Positions 42,404-51,500 of a stretch of DNA of 64,000 nucleotides are shown here, in pieces. Numbering within the stretch: the first letter of the stretch is position 1; each line of letters starts with the position of its first letter. The notes below the pieces were generated by a model. That model did not search any database. It was not told where the DNA came from and saw only the letters and a list, made by a program, of their open reading frames with translations. Made by a program: the position numbers and the translations under genes. The DNA is from MTP4 sp052056915. GTDB lineage: Archaea > Halobacteriota > Methanosarcinia > Methanosarcinales > Methanosarcinaceae. The DNA is taken from positions 2,852,001-2,916,000 of the forward strand of contig NZ_CP195119.1 of the NCBI RefSeq assembly GCF_052056915.1. The letters run 5' to 3'.

Positions 42404-42533
42404 GCTTGATTTCCTTCTTCCGGGTAAAAAGCAACTTTTTCCCGTTTGTAAATCGACACTTTAAATACGTTCCTCTCCAAATTAATAGATGACTCTGAAT
42501 TCATTTAAGGATATTTTTTGAAGGTGTTTCTTT

Positions 42534-43658
42534 ATGTATGATGTTATTATTGTAGGTGGCGGCCCATCCGGTGCCTCGGCCGGAAGACGTGCAGGAATAC
42601 TCGGGCTTGATACATTGCTGCTTGAAAAAGAAGACTTTCCGAGGTACAAGCCCTGCGGAGGAGCTCTTTCTGACCATGCGATTTCTTATCTTGATTTCGA
42701 GCTCCCTGAAGAGGTCATTGAATGGGAGGTCACGGGCGCAAAGGTCATTTTCAAAGAGCAGATGATTGAAGCCCACAAGGATTACAGGCTCTCCACTCTT
42801 GTTTCCAGAGACGTTTTTGACAATCTCCTTCTCGAAAAAGCGAAAGAAACCGGTATAAAAGTCCATACCCGGGAAAAGGTCCTCAACTGCAGGGAGACGC
42901 CCGAATTTGTGGAGGTAGTAACAAAGGAGAATACCTACCGGGCAAAATTCGTGATTATTTCCGAGGGTGCGCACGGTCTCCTCAAGACCTGTTTACGGCC
43001 TGCGGACACGAAAGAAGAGTACGGGGTCTGTGTGGTCACCGAGGTGCCAGCAGAGGAAAAGGAAATCGAAGAAAGGTTGGGGAAGGCTATTGAAATGCAT
43101 TTCGGGGTTGCAGGTGGAGGATACGGCTGGGTCTTTCCTCATAAAACTTATTATTCTGTAGGAATTGGTGGAGTCGTTAAAGACCTTCCTCACCCAAAAG
43201 AAGCCATGCTAGAATTTCTGAAGGAAAATGGCTTTGAGGATGAGTACAAACTTCACGGGCACAAGATCCCAAGAGGAGGGATTAAAAGGAAAGTAGTCGG
43301 TTCGAGAATTCTCCTTTGCGGGGATGCTGCCGGGTTTGTGGATGCTTTTTCCGGGGAGGGGCTCGCTTATGCAATCCGCTCTGGACAACTTGCAGCCGAA
43401 GTAATTTCCGGGATCTGCCTGGAATGTGGAAAGGCAAAGGATCTCAAAAAATACGAGTCCCTATGCCAGGCTGAGTTCGGGGCACATCTGAAATATTCCC
43501 TGATGTTCTCAAAATTAATGCACCGCTTCCCTGAAAGGACGTTCAGAATTTTCACCTCCAGCGAGAAAATGATCGATAAGTACCTTGAGGTTGTGGGTCT
43601 AAGTATGGATTATAAGGATTTCCTTCGCTGGTCACTCCTGAATTTCAAGTTTAAGTAA
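42534..43658 (+). CDS. Geranylgeranyl reductase family flavoprotein
   Basis: A 374-residue FAD enzyme of the geranylgeranyl reductase family, which saturates isoprenoid chains in archaeal lipids or in methanophenazine. FAD motifs: IVGGGPSGASAGRRAGILG at the start, PCGGALS near 42 and LCGDAAGFVDAFSGEGLAYA near 262. ATG 42534 (GAAGGTGT upstream). Standing beside hdrED and the DUF116 pair, a role in methanophenazine side-chain reduction is possible, but that is inference from location only; archaeal membrane lipid is the default substrate. Confidence 0.88.
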   Translation: MYDVIIVGGGPSGASAGRRAGILGLDTLLLEKEDFPRYKPCGGALSDHAISYLDFELPEEVIEWEVTGAKVIFKEQMIEAHKDYRLSTLVSRDVFDNLLLEKAKETGIKVHTREKVLNCRETPEFVEVVTKENTYRAKFVIISEGAHGLLKTCLRPADTKEEYGVCVVTEVPAEEKEIEERLGKAIEMHFGVAGGGYGWVFPHKTYYSVGIGGVVKDLPHPKEAMLEFLKENGFEDEYKLHGHKIPRGGIKRKVVGSRILLCGDAAGFVDAFSGEGLAYAIRSGQLAAEVISGICLECGKAKDLKKYESLCQAEFGAHLKYSLMFSKLMHRFPERTFRIFTSSEKMIDKYLEVVGLSMDYKDFLRWSLLNFKFK

Positions 43659-43716
43659 TGGCCACTCATTAAACTAAAGCCAAAAATAAAACTAAAAAAG
43701 CAGTTTATTAATTTTA

Positions 43717-44083
43717 GTGCGAGTGAGATCCGTAAGCTCCCTTCTGTTCCTGCAATGATTCCCGGCACCAGGCAGTGAGGGGAACGGTCCTTTAGGACTC
43801 TTGCAGTGACGGCATTCGGCTAAGCGTTTCAAAACAAATCGGGTGATTCCGGACTGCTCATATAATCCCGATTTCCAACTTGCACCCACGAGGATTCACC
43901 GTTTCATCCGCAGCCCCTGCGACCTCAGCTTTTCGCATCATTGCATTAATAGGGGACGGTTCCGTTTCTGTGCCAGAGCCCGGGCTCTCGCCCGACACCC
44001 TTTACAGGTGTTCGTGTGTCCGGAGCGGAGGGGAGACTTTCCTCAGACCCTGGGGTCCGGCAGCCGTCCGACCTCTCTCGCAC
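43717..44083 (-). ncRNA. rnpB: RNase P RNA
   Basis: Catalytic RNA of RNase P, which removes tRNA 5' leaders. Read on the minus strand it begins GTGCGAGAGAGGTCGGACGG and ends ACTCGCAC; the two ends pair as helix P1 (GTGCGAG with CTCGCAC). Conserved region I is visible as GAGGAAAGTCTCCCC (about 44030-44044), followed further on by GGCACAGAAACGG and, near the 3' end, CCTAAAGGACCG and GGAGCTTACGG. Length about 367 nt is normal for an archaeal type A RNA. T-rich sequence with TTTTTTAG follows the 3' end. Confidence 0.92.
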
Positions 44084-44102
44084 TTTATTTAATCTGGAAT
44101 TT

Positions 44103-44115
44103 CTATATACTTTTT
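44103..44115 (-). promoter_or_regulatory. Promoter of rnpB
   Basis: Read on the minus strand, AAAAAGTATATAG is a TATA box with an A-rich BRE, centred about 26 bases before the predicted RNA 5' end at 44083, the expected archaeal spacing. Confidence 0.7.
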
Positions 44116-44236
44116 GTTAGTATATCTATTTTTTGGCTGTCGGCTGAGAACCTGGGATTTCGTATGATGTATTCGGTCTGATATGTGATATGTTTCCGTG
44201 TCCTTCTTATAATATTTGCGTGTTTGACATTTGCCC

Positions 44237-44254
44237 AAATATTAATATATATGC
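44237..44254 (+). promoter_or_regulatory. Likely promoter of the marker 9 operon
   Basis: AAATATTAATATATATGC lies about 140 bases before the marker 9 ATG, divergent from the rnpB promoter. No gene is seen in 44116-44393. Confidence 0.4.
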
Positions 44255-44393
44255 ATTGTAATCGATAATTTGGGTTATTGCTTTAAACCCCCTGTCCATA
44301 TTATCAGAAAAAAACGTTATCGTTACTTTAATATGAGACTATAGTTATCATTTTTGTAATTCAGTTCCAGGCTTATTTTTGAAGAGGTAAAAT

Positions 44394-45530
44394 ATGAGTG
44401 ATGATCTGTTCAATCTGCACGTTGGGTATGTCCGTTTTAAAAATCCTATCGCACTGGCTCCGATGGCAGGGATTGCCGACAGTGCGTTTGCCAACCAACA
44501 TGCAGGTGATGCCGGGCTTGTTATACTGGGGGCCTTTAACCTTGACGAAGGTTCCATGAAAGTTGCGTCAGAGCTTGCAGCCCGGGGTAGAAAAGAATTC
44601 ATTTCCGATGAACCAATGGAGTTTATAAAACAGGAAATTCGGGCGGTTACGTCCGGAACTGCAGTTGCGGTAAACGTGCGGAGCACTACGCTTGGCCCCC
44701 TGATCGAAGCTGCAAAGCTTGTCAAAGAAGAGGGTGCAATCCTCGAGTTAAACGCCCATTGCAGACAGCCCGAGATGCTTGATACGGGCCTGGGAGAAGC
44801 TCTTCTCCAGGACCTGCCCAGGCTTTCCGAATGGATCCGTGCCATCAAGGAAACCGGGGTCGTGCTTTCCGTAAAGGTCCGGGCCAATATCATTGACGAT
44901 GCCCAGCTTGCCCGGATTATCGATAAGGCAGGTGCCGATATCATTCACGTTGACGCCATGCTGGAAGGCTTTGGCACTGACCTTGATGCAATCATGACGT
45001 ACAGGGATTCAACAAGAAAGTTTCTCATAGGCAACAACTCGGTAACGGATTTTGCTGATGCTAAGGAAATGTTTTCCTGGGGTGCGGATATGGTTTCGGC
45101 TGCCAGGGGAGTTCTGGAAGATCCCGAACTTATCCGGAAACTGGTTGAAAGTGTCACCTCCTACCAGCAGGTCATAGGCTGGTACAACGCCCCGAAGCAT
45201 GTTTGCAGCAGTGGGGACTTCAGAGGTCTTGCTTTTTGCTGCATGCCCGTGAAACCCTGCCCGGTACATGAAAAATTCCGGAAACTGGGGTACACCGCCG
45301 AGGAGTTCGCCCGAACAAAGTTTGAATTTGCGAAAGGTACAATGCTTGAATTCGGGCAGGATACCTGTTTCGGGAGCCTTGTGTGGTGCTGCAAGGTTAC
45401 GAAACCCTGCTGGATCCGGGACGGCGCTTTAAATACCCTGGACCTCTCCGATGCCGAGTATATGAAACTTAAGGAACAACTGGCAAAATATATATTGGAT
45501 CATGCCAAAATCCCGGTAAATGAATCCTGA
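44394..45530 (+). CDS. Methanogenesis marker protein 9
   Basis: A 378-residue protein conserved in methanogens (marker 9). The first 270 residues have a dihydrouridine-synthase-like TIM-barrel pattern: NPIALAPMAGIADSAF at the start, ELNAHCRQPEM near 119 and DIIHVDAMLEG near 182. The C-terminal 100 residues are cysteine-rich: HVCSSGDF, FCCMPVKPCP, DTCFGS and WCCKVTKPCW, a double motif CCxxxxPC that looks like a metal site. The reaction is unknown. ATG 44394 has GAAGAGGTAAAAT upstream. The stop overlaps the next start by 11 bases. Confidence 0.88.
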   Translation: MSDDLFNLHVGYVRFKNPIALAPMAGIADSAFANQHAGDAGLVILGAFNLDEGSMKVASELAARGRKEFISDEPMEFIKQEIRAVTSGTAVAVNVRSTTLGPLIEAAKLVKEEGAILELNAHCRQPEMLDTGLGEALLQDLPRLSEWIRAIKETGVVLSVKVRANIIDDAQLARIIDKAGADIIHVDAMLEGFGTDLDAIMTYRDSTRKFLIGNNSVTDFADAKEMFSWGADMVSAARGVLEDPELIRKLVESVTSYQQVIGWYNAPKHVCSSGDFRGLAFCCMPVKPCPVHEKFRKLGYTAEEFARTKFEFAKGTMLEFGQDTCFGSLVWCCKVTKPCWIRDGALNTLDLSDAEYMKLKEQLAKYILDHAKIPVNES

Positions 45531-46581
45531 AAACGCTGATATGCCCGGCTATCCGGCCGGTAGGGGATCTTCTCCCCATGTTTCCGGTCACATTGCCCGC
45601 TGTGCCCAGCTTGCCATGCTGCTGGAGGTTTCGGCTTCTCCCAAGCCCGGGAACGTGGACAGGGAGCATGATTATCCTGATACCTGTTTTGAACATTTCG
45701 TGGCTTCCTCCGTGGGCGTGTACCCTGCCCTCGAACAGGCTGCAAGGAGCAGGGACGGGATCGGTTCTCTCATAAAAGCGGCAGTCTATGAGAGTGCCTC
45801 CTGGCAGAATGGAGGCAACACCCATTTCGGGGCTTTTCTTTTACTCATTCCTCTTGCCATGGCTGCAGGGGAAATTCTTGCAGGAAAAAAGCCTGAAAAA
45901 GGCCTCAAAAAGCTTGAACCAGAGGACCTGGAAAGCCTGGTCGACAGGGCGCTTGTTTTTGTCCGGGAGACGGGTTGCGAGGACGCGGTAGAGTTCTACA
46001 GGGCGTTCGGGGCTGCGGGTGTCCGGGTAAACAGTGTAGAGGAATTTGACCTTAAAGACACTGAATCCCCAGGGGCTCTTTGTGAAAAGGCCGTAACCCT
46101 TTACGACCTCATGGTAATCTCGGAGGGGTACGACATGATCGCAAATGAGTGGACAACAGGTTTCAGGCGCTGTCTTGAGGGAGCAAGAACTGTCCTGGGG
46201 TTCATGCATGCCCGGAATGGGGATTGCGGAAATTCTTCCCCCGACTGTTCCGGAACCGGGATCAATGAAGCCGTGGTATACACATTCCTTAAACTGCTCT
46301 CCAGGCACAGGGACACCTTTATCCAGACAAAGTTCGATGCCGACACTGCAGACCGTGTTTCTTCCAGGGCTTGCGAGATCCTTTCGGAATGGGAGGAAAA
46401 AGGATCGGTTTTAGATTCGGTTTCGGATTCAGGATCCGGAAAAGGGGATTTCCTGGCTCTGCTCCCTTCTATAAGGGAATTTGATTCAGAACTGCTTGAA
46501 AAAAGGATCAATCCGGGTTCCACCGCAGATATAATTATTGCAGGCCTGTTTATCGCTTTACTCGGAGGACTACGTTTTTGA
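45520..46581 (+). CDS. CitG-like triphosphoribosyl-dephospho-CoA synthase family protein
   Basis: A 353-residue helical protein of the CitG/MdcB family (PF01874). Markers: LEVSASPKPGNVDREHDY near 30, where the SPKPGNV motif binds nucleotide in the family, ASWQNGGNTHFG near 90 and HARNGDCGNSSPD near 227. Methanogens have no citrate lyase, so a true CitG role is unlikely. Archaeal homologues cluster with methanopterin genes, and a phosphoribosyl-type transfer in pterin synthesis is a reasonable guess. ATG 45520 overlaps the marker 9 gene; the stop overlaps the next start. Confidence 0.85.
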   Translation: MNPENADMPGYPAGRGSSPHVSGHIARCAQLAMLLEVSASPKPGNVDREHDYPDTCFEHFVASSVGVYPALEQAARSRDGIGSLIKAAVYESASWQNGGNTHFGAFLLLIPLAMAAGEILAGKKPEKGLKKLEPEDLESLVDRALVFVRETGCEDAVEFYRAFGAAGVRVNSVEEFDLKDTESPGALCEKAVTLYDLMVISEGYDMIANEWTTGFRRCLEGARTVLGFMHARNGDCGNSSPDCSGTGINEAVVYTFLKLLSRHRDTFIQTKFDADTADRVSSRACEILSEWEEKGSVLDSVSDSGSGKGDFLALLPSIREFDSELLEKRINPGSTADIIIAGLFIALLGGLRF

Positions 46582-47207
46582 AGGAATTTAAAAAATCAGG
46601 AGATAGCTGTAAACCAGCTGTCGACCTCTCTGAATACGGGATTCCGGCAGGTATCTCTGAGACAATCGTAAGTACGGGGCTTGATACCCCCAATGCGGCC
46701 CCTATCGGGATTATCAGGAAAAACAAAAAGACCTTTGTCCGCATTTTCAAAGGCAGCCAGACCGGGGAAAACCTGGTCCGGGAAGGGGTTCTTGTAGCAA
46801 ACGTGGTATACGACCCTCTGCTTCTCGTACGCTCCACCTTTTCCGACATCGAATCTTCCGAATTTGATTTTGTGGATATTGGTGGGAAAAAGTTCCCTGT
46901 CCTGAAATCGGCGATTTCCTGGGTGGCTTTCAGGTGCACCAACCTCAAGGATACGGAACAGGCCGTGGTATCCGACCTCATCCCGCTCGGGGCGGGCTTT
47001 TGTGAGGTTAACAGGAGGGCGATTCCAGCCCCTAACCGTGGCTTTAATGCCGTGCTGGAAGCTACGGTACACGCAACCCGTTACCAGCTTTCAGGGGATG
47101 AAAAATACCTGGAATGGATCCGGCACTATGAATCCCTGGCTTCCAAATGCGGAGGCGAAAAAGAGAAGCAGGCTATGGAACTGATTTATGATGTCCTCGG
47201 AATCTGA
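46578..47207 (+). CDS. DUF447 family protein
   Basis: A 209-residue protein with a flavin-reductase-like split-barrel N-terminal half: ETIVSTGLDTPNAAPIGII near 27 and VREGVLVANVVYDPLLL near 67; the C-terminal half (about 140-209) is helical (NAVLEATVHATRYQLSG). This is the DUF447 family, which binds FMN in solved members and is often adjacent to CitG-like and methanopterin genes. Start TTG 46578 overlaps the upstream stop (TTGA); GGAGGAC lies eight bases ahead. Confidence 0.86.
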   Translation: MKEFKKSGDSCKPAVDLSEYGIPAGISETIVSTGLDTPNAAPIGIIRKNKKTFVRIFKGSQTGENLVREGVLVANVVYDPLLLVRSTFSDIESSEFDFVDIGGKKFPVLKSAISWVAFRCTNLKDTEQAVVSDLIPLGAGFCEVNRRAIPAPNRGFNAVLEATVHATRYQLSGDEKYLEWIRHYESLASKCGGEKEKQAMELIYDVLGI

Positions 47208-47347
47208 GGCTCTTGTTTGAGTTCCCGAATTCTCCTTTCTCCCTCTTCACTCTCTCGAATCTTTTTTTGATTTTCGATTTTTTGTTTTCATTTTTTTGCT
47301 TTCTGTTTAGAAAATTATATTATCCCCCTCCTGCATGAGTTCTCTAC

Positions 47348-48067
47348 ATGAATTTTCAGAGAATCGCATGGGGCATTACCGGTGCGGGACATTTCCTGGA
47401 TCGGAGCTACCAGGTCTTCAAGGAGCTCAAGCTGAAAGATAGGGATATTTCTGTGAATACCTATGTCTCAAGGGCTGCCGAGGAAGTCCTGCGGATGTAC
47501 GGGCTTGAGCAGAAACTGGTTAAGATCTCAGGTGGGGACTACCTGGAAGAGATTTTCCGGGAAAGTGAACAGGGCTCGAGTTCCCCCAAGGTGGGGCGTT
47601 TCCTCCTTGAAAGGTACGATGCCCTCTTTATTACGCCTGCGACCTCAAACACGGTTTCGAAGATCGCCTACGGGATTGCAGACTCCCTGGTTACGAACGC
47701 TGTTGCCCAGGCTGTGAAAGGCAAAGTCCCGGTTTATGTGGTGCCTGTGGATATCGAAGGCTCTATCGTCTCGGAGATGCCCTACAATATAGACCGGAAG
47801 CAGTGCCAGCACTGCGAGGACTGTCCCCCGCGGGATAACTGTCCCCACGGCGCCATCACCGAAAGGAACGGGGCGACGGACCAGATCGATCTCCTGAAGT
47901 GCAAGGGCTGCGGGATCTGCAAAGAACTCTGTCCCTATTCTGCGATCAAGGGCGGGCCTGTGGATGTCCTGGTCCGGGATGTGGACATGAAGAATGTCGA
48001 AACCGTAAAAAACCTTCAGGGAATCACTGTTCTCGAAAGTCCGGAAGCTATCCTGGAGCTATTTTGA
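47348..48067 (+). CDS. dmrX: Dihydromethanopterin reductase (acceptor), DmrX-type flavoprotein
   Basis: A 239-residue iron-sulfur flavoprotein that would reduce dihydromethanopterin to the tetrahydro form, the last step of the C1 carrier's synthesis. The N-terminal 165 residues are an FMN-binding flavoprotein domain (AWGITGAGHFLDRSYQV, FITPATSNTVSKIAYGIAD). The C-terminal part has a ferredoxin domain with CQHCEDCPPRDNC and CKGCGICKELCP. Size and order equal those of Methanosarcina DmrX (archaeoflavoprotein). ATG 47348. The 140-base gap after DUF447 is T-rich and may hold its own promoter. Confidence 0.88.
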   Translation: MNFQRIAWGITGAGHFLDRSYQVFKELKLKDRDISVNTYVSRAAEEVLRMYGLEQKLVKISGGDYLEEIFRESEQGSSSPKVGRFLLERYDALFITPATSNTVSKIAYGIADSLVTNAVAQAVKGKVPVYVVPVDIEGSIVSEMPYNIDRKQCQHCEDCPPRDNCPHGAITERNGATDQIDLLKCKGCGICKELCPYSAIKGGPVDVLVRDVDMKNVETVKNLQGITVLESPEAILELF

Positions 48068-48538
48068 ATCAGAAGAATTTTAGCACAGAATGATTTTGGA
48101 TCAGAAGAATCAAGACCCTCAAAAAAGAAAAGCAGCCATAAGAATACCAAAATATTTATATAAAATTATAATGTAGTACCACCCAGTAAATCAAATTAAG
48201 TTGATTTTCATTTATTTGCCAGAGTAAATCTCCACCACCATAATAAAAAACGGAATTCTGCACCACATATTTTATTTTTATTTTTTTTCATGGGCCTGGT
48301 GATGAAATCAAATTTTATTTACTTGATGGTGATTTTTAATCAGAAGAAGCTTGAATCAGAAGAAGCTTGAAGGTCCGGGGTTTTCAGTCCTGATGTTTTT
48401 ACTTTTCGTTGTTGAAAAAAAGGAATAAAGGCTCAGGTGAATTTTTCTCACCCGGTCCTTTATTTTATGTTTTTTGCTTGTTTTTACTTGTTTTTACTTT
48501 TCTCTTTTCTCTTGTCCTATTTTTTACGCTCCTATTAT
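48068..48538 (+). other. Intergenic region with a possible small RNA unit
   Basis: TTTATATAAAATTATAATG at about 48153-48171 is a promoter-like TATA. About 25 bases later starts a 100-base stretch with a hairpin AAATCAA (48188-48194) / TTGATTT (48201-48207), ending in a run of T (about 48268-48289). No protein gene lies downstream on this strand, so a short untranslated RNA is possible. Direct repeats of TTGAATCAGAAGAAGC occur near 48335-48370. On the minus strand, GGTGA/TCACC (48436-48452) with T-rich sequence behind it could end the giant surface-protein transcript. Confidence 0.3.
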
Positions 48539-51500
48539 TCATTCCCTGTGGGGAGCACAGAGTTCCCCGTTGTTGTACATATCCAGCATTGTGTACAGGT
48601 ACTCACCCTGTTCCGCCAGAGGCTCTCCTTCTTCTACTTTCCAGGCGTCTTCCTTTGCCTTCACCCCGCTGCTCACTGGACCGTACTTTTCCATCCATTC
48701 ATCTGCAGCAGCGACGACGTCGTCAATGCAGGAGTGGGTGTTGCCCACAAAGATGTTCAGTTTGGTTGAAACAAGAGCCCTGAACATGGTATTGGTCTTG
48801 TCCCCGTCGGGGAGTTGCATGTACTCTATTGCTTCTTCTTTTGTGTAGGTCACTCCTCCGATCTCGATTTCATCCACAGGCCATGCCTCAGGATGGTTCT
48901 TCCAGTAACCGGGAGTTCCGGTTCCCGGTCCTTCGATTCCGAAGTAGTGGCTCGGGTCAATGTCCGTTACTGGCATTTCTCCGTAATACCCGGTGGCTGT
49001 ACCGTTGTTTGCATACTGGCCTGCCACTGCAACGCCTGTTGCATTGAAGACCCAGTACTCTCCCGGTTCCAGAATGTCGTCCCCATTGCCCTTGCTGACA
49101 GGGTTAGTTATGGCTCCCTGAATGTCATCGCTTATGCTGATGGCTGTCAGGTTCACGTTCCCTGTGTTGGTGACATTATAGGTCCATTCTACTGCATCTC
49201 CCACCGAAACTTCGGGCCCGGTAGGCTCGTCGGCGTCAAATCCGTTTGTGGCTTTCTCGATGTCAATTTCAGGGGCTGCGCCGAAGTAGTGGCTCGGGTC
49301 AGTATCCGATACCTGCATGCCGTCATAGTTGCCTGTGGCTGTCCCGAGGTTCTCGTACTGTCCTGCTGTTGCAGTCCCTTCTGCCGTGCAGGTCATGGAC
49401 TCTCCGGGCGCAAGGGTGTCAGTGGGACAGGTAACCGTGACTCCCTGGTCGTCCGTGACAGCGATGTTTGTCAGCGGTACGTTCCCTGTGTTGGTTACGA
49501 CGTACTCCCAGTTCACGGGCTCGCCAACCGGGATATATGGTCCGGTGAGCTCATCGGCATCTTCTCCATTAGTGGATTTTTCGATGTCAATTGCAGGCAT
49601 TGGCTCAACATAGTAATGGCTTGGGTCCTCGTCACTTACAGTCATGTCGTCGTAGGTTCCCGTTGCGTTCCCTATGTTTGCGTATTGCCCAACTTCAGCC
49701 GTGCCTGTAGCAGTGCATGTCTGGCTGTCACCCGGCATCAGTTCGGGTATCGTGCAAATTTCTCCGAGCTGGTCATCCTGTACAACTATTTCAGTCAGAG
49801 GCACGTTTCCTGTGTTTGTTACAACATATTCCCAGGTCACAGTGTCTCCCACTGCAAGTACCGGTCCGCTGGGCGTGTCTGCATCTTCACCGTTGGTTGA
49901 TTTTTCGATTTCAATTGCAGGCATTGGCTCGACATAGTAGTGGCTCGGGTCTTCGTCACTGACAGTCGTTCCGTCGTAGGTTCCCGTTGCATTCCCTATG
50001 TTTGCGTATTGCCCAACTTCAGCCGTGCCTGTAGCAGTACATGTCTGGCTGTCTCCGGGCATCAGTTCGGGTATTGTGCAGATGGATCCAAGTTTGTCAT
50101 CAAGCACCTCTATTTCAGTCAGAGGCACGTTCCCTGTGTTTGTCACTACATATTCCCAGGTCACGGTGTCTCCCACTGCAAGTACCGGTCCTGTGGGCGT
50201 GTCCGCATCTTCACCGTTCGTTGATTTTTCGATGTCAATTGCAGGTGCTGCCCCAAAGTAGTGGCTCGGGTCTGTGTCCTCTACGGGGATATCTTCATAG
50301 ACAGCTGTTGCATTCCCGAAGTTTTCGTACTGTCCAGGGGTTGCAGTTCCGTCCATGGTCAGGGTTTCCGTGGCTCCCACCGGGAGGACGGCTATTGTGC
50401 CCACGTATCCCAGCACGTCGTCAGAGACTTCAACATTTGTCAGTTCCACGTTTCCTGTGTTGTTTACAATGTATTCCCACGTAACCGGGGCTCCCACCAT
50501 CACGAAGGGTCCTGTCGGTTCGTCAGCATCGTTCCCGTTGGTATGTTTCTCTATGTCGACTGCAGGTTCTGCCCCGAAGTAGTGGCTCGGGTCCGCGTCA
50601 GAAACGGTTGTTTGCCCGTATTCTCCGGTCGTAGTGCCCAGGTTCTCATACTGTCCAGGGATTGCCGTACCTGTGGCGGTACAGGTCATTGATTCTCCCG
50701 GGGCAAGTGTGTCAGTCGGGCAGCTTACTGTGACGCCCTGGTCATCTACAACGTTAACGTTTTCCAGGGGCACGTTTCCTGTATTGGTCACCACGTAGGT
50801 CCATTCTACAGTCCCGCCTGCCACGATCATGGGTCCGGGTGCTGCGTCTGCGTCCTCCCCGTTAGTGGCTTTCTCGATGTCAATTGCTGGGGTTGCCCCG
50901 AAGTAATGGCTCGGGTCTTCGTCCGACACAGGCATGTCTTCATAGTACCCTGTTGCATTACCAAGGTTTGCGTATTGGCCTGCTTCTGCCGTTCCGGTAG
51001 CTGTGCATGTCTCATTTTCTCCAGGCATCAGTTCGGGTATTATGCAGACGGACCCGAGTTTGTCATCAAGCACTTCTATGTCAGTCAGAGGCACATTCCC
51101 TGTGTTTGTTACAGCATATTCCCAGGTCACGGTGTCTCCCACTGTGAGTACCGGTCCGGTGGGCGTGTCCGCATCTTCTCCGTTAGTGGATTTTTCGATG
51201 TCAATTGCGGGTTCTGCTCCGAAGTAGTGGCTCGGGTCGGTATCTGTTACTTCCGCTTCACCATAGTATCCGGTTGCGGTTCCGAGGTTTGCATACTGTC
51301 CTTCTGTTGCAGTCCCTGTTGCGGTACAGGTCATCGATTCTCCCGGAGCAAGCGTGTCAGTTGGACAGCTTACCGTAACTCCCCGGTCGTCCGTAACAGT
51401 GATGTTTGCCAGTGGCACGTTTCCTGTGTTTGTTACGAGGTATGTCCACTCAACTTCATTTCCGACCGGAATGTAGGGTCCTGTGGGCTCATCGGCATCT

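Noticed and set aside
43843..44181. A 112-codon plus-strand frame
   Set aside because: It overlaps the RNase P RNA gene, which explains the GC-rich composition.
48815..49900. A 361-codon plus-strand frame and many shorter ones opposite the giant surface-protein gene
   Set aside because: They recur with the same period as the coding repeats on the other strand, so they are reflections of the repeat.
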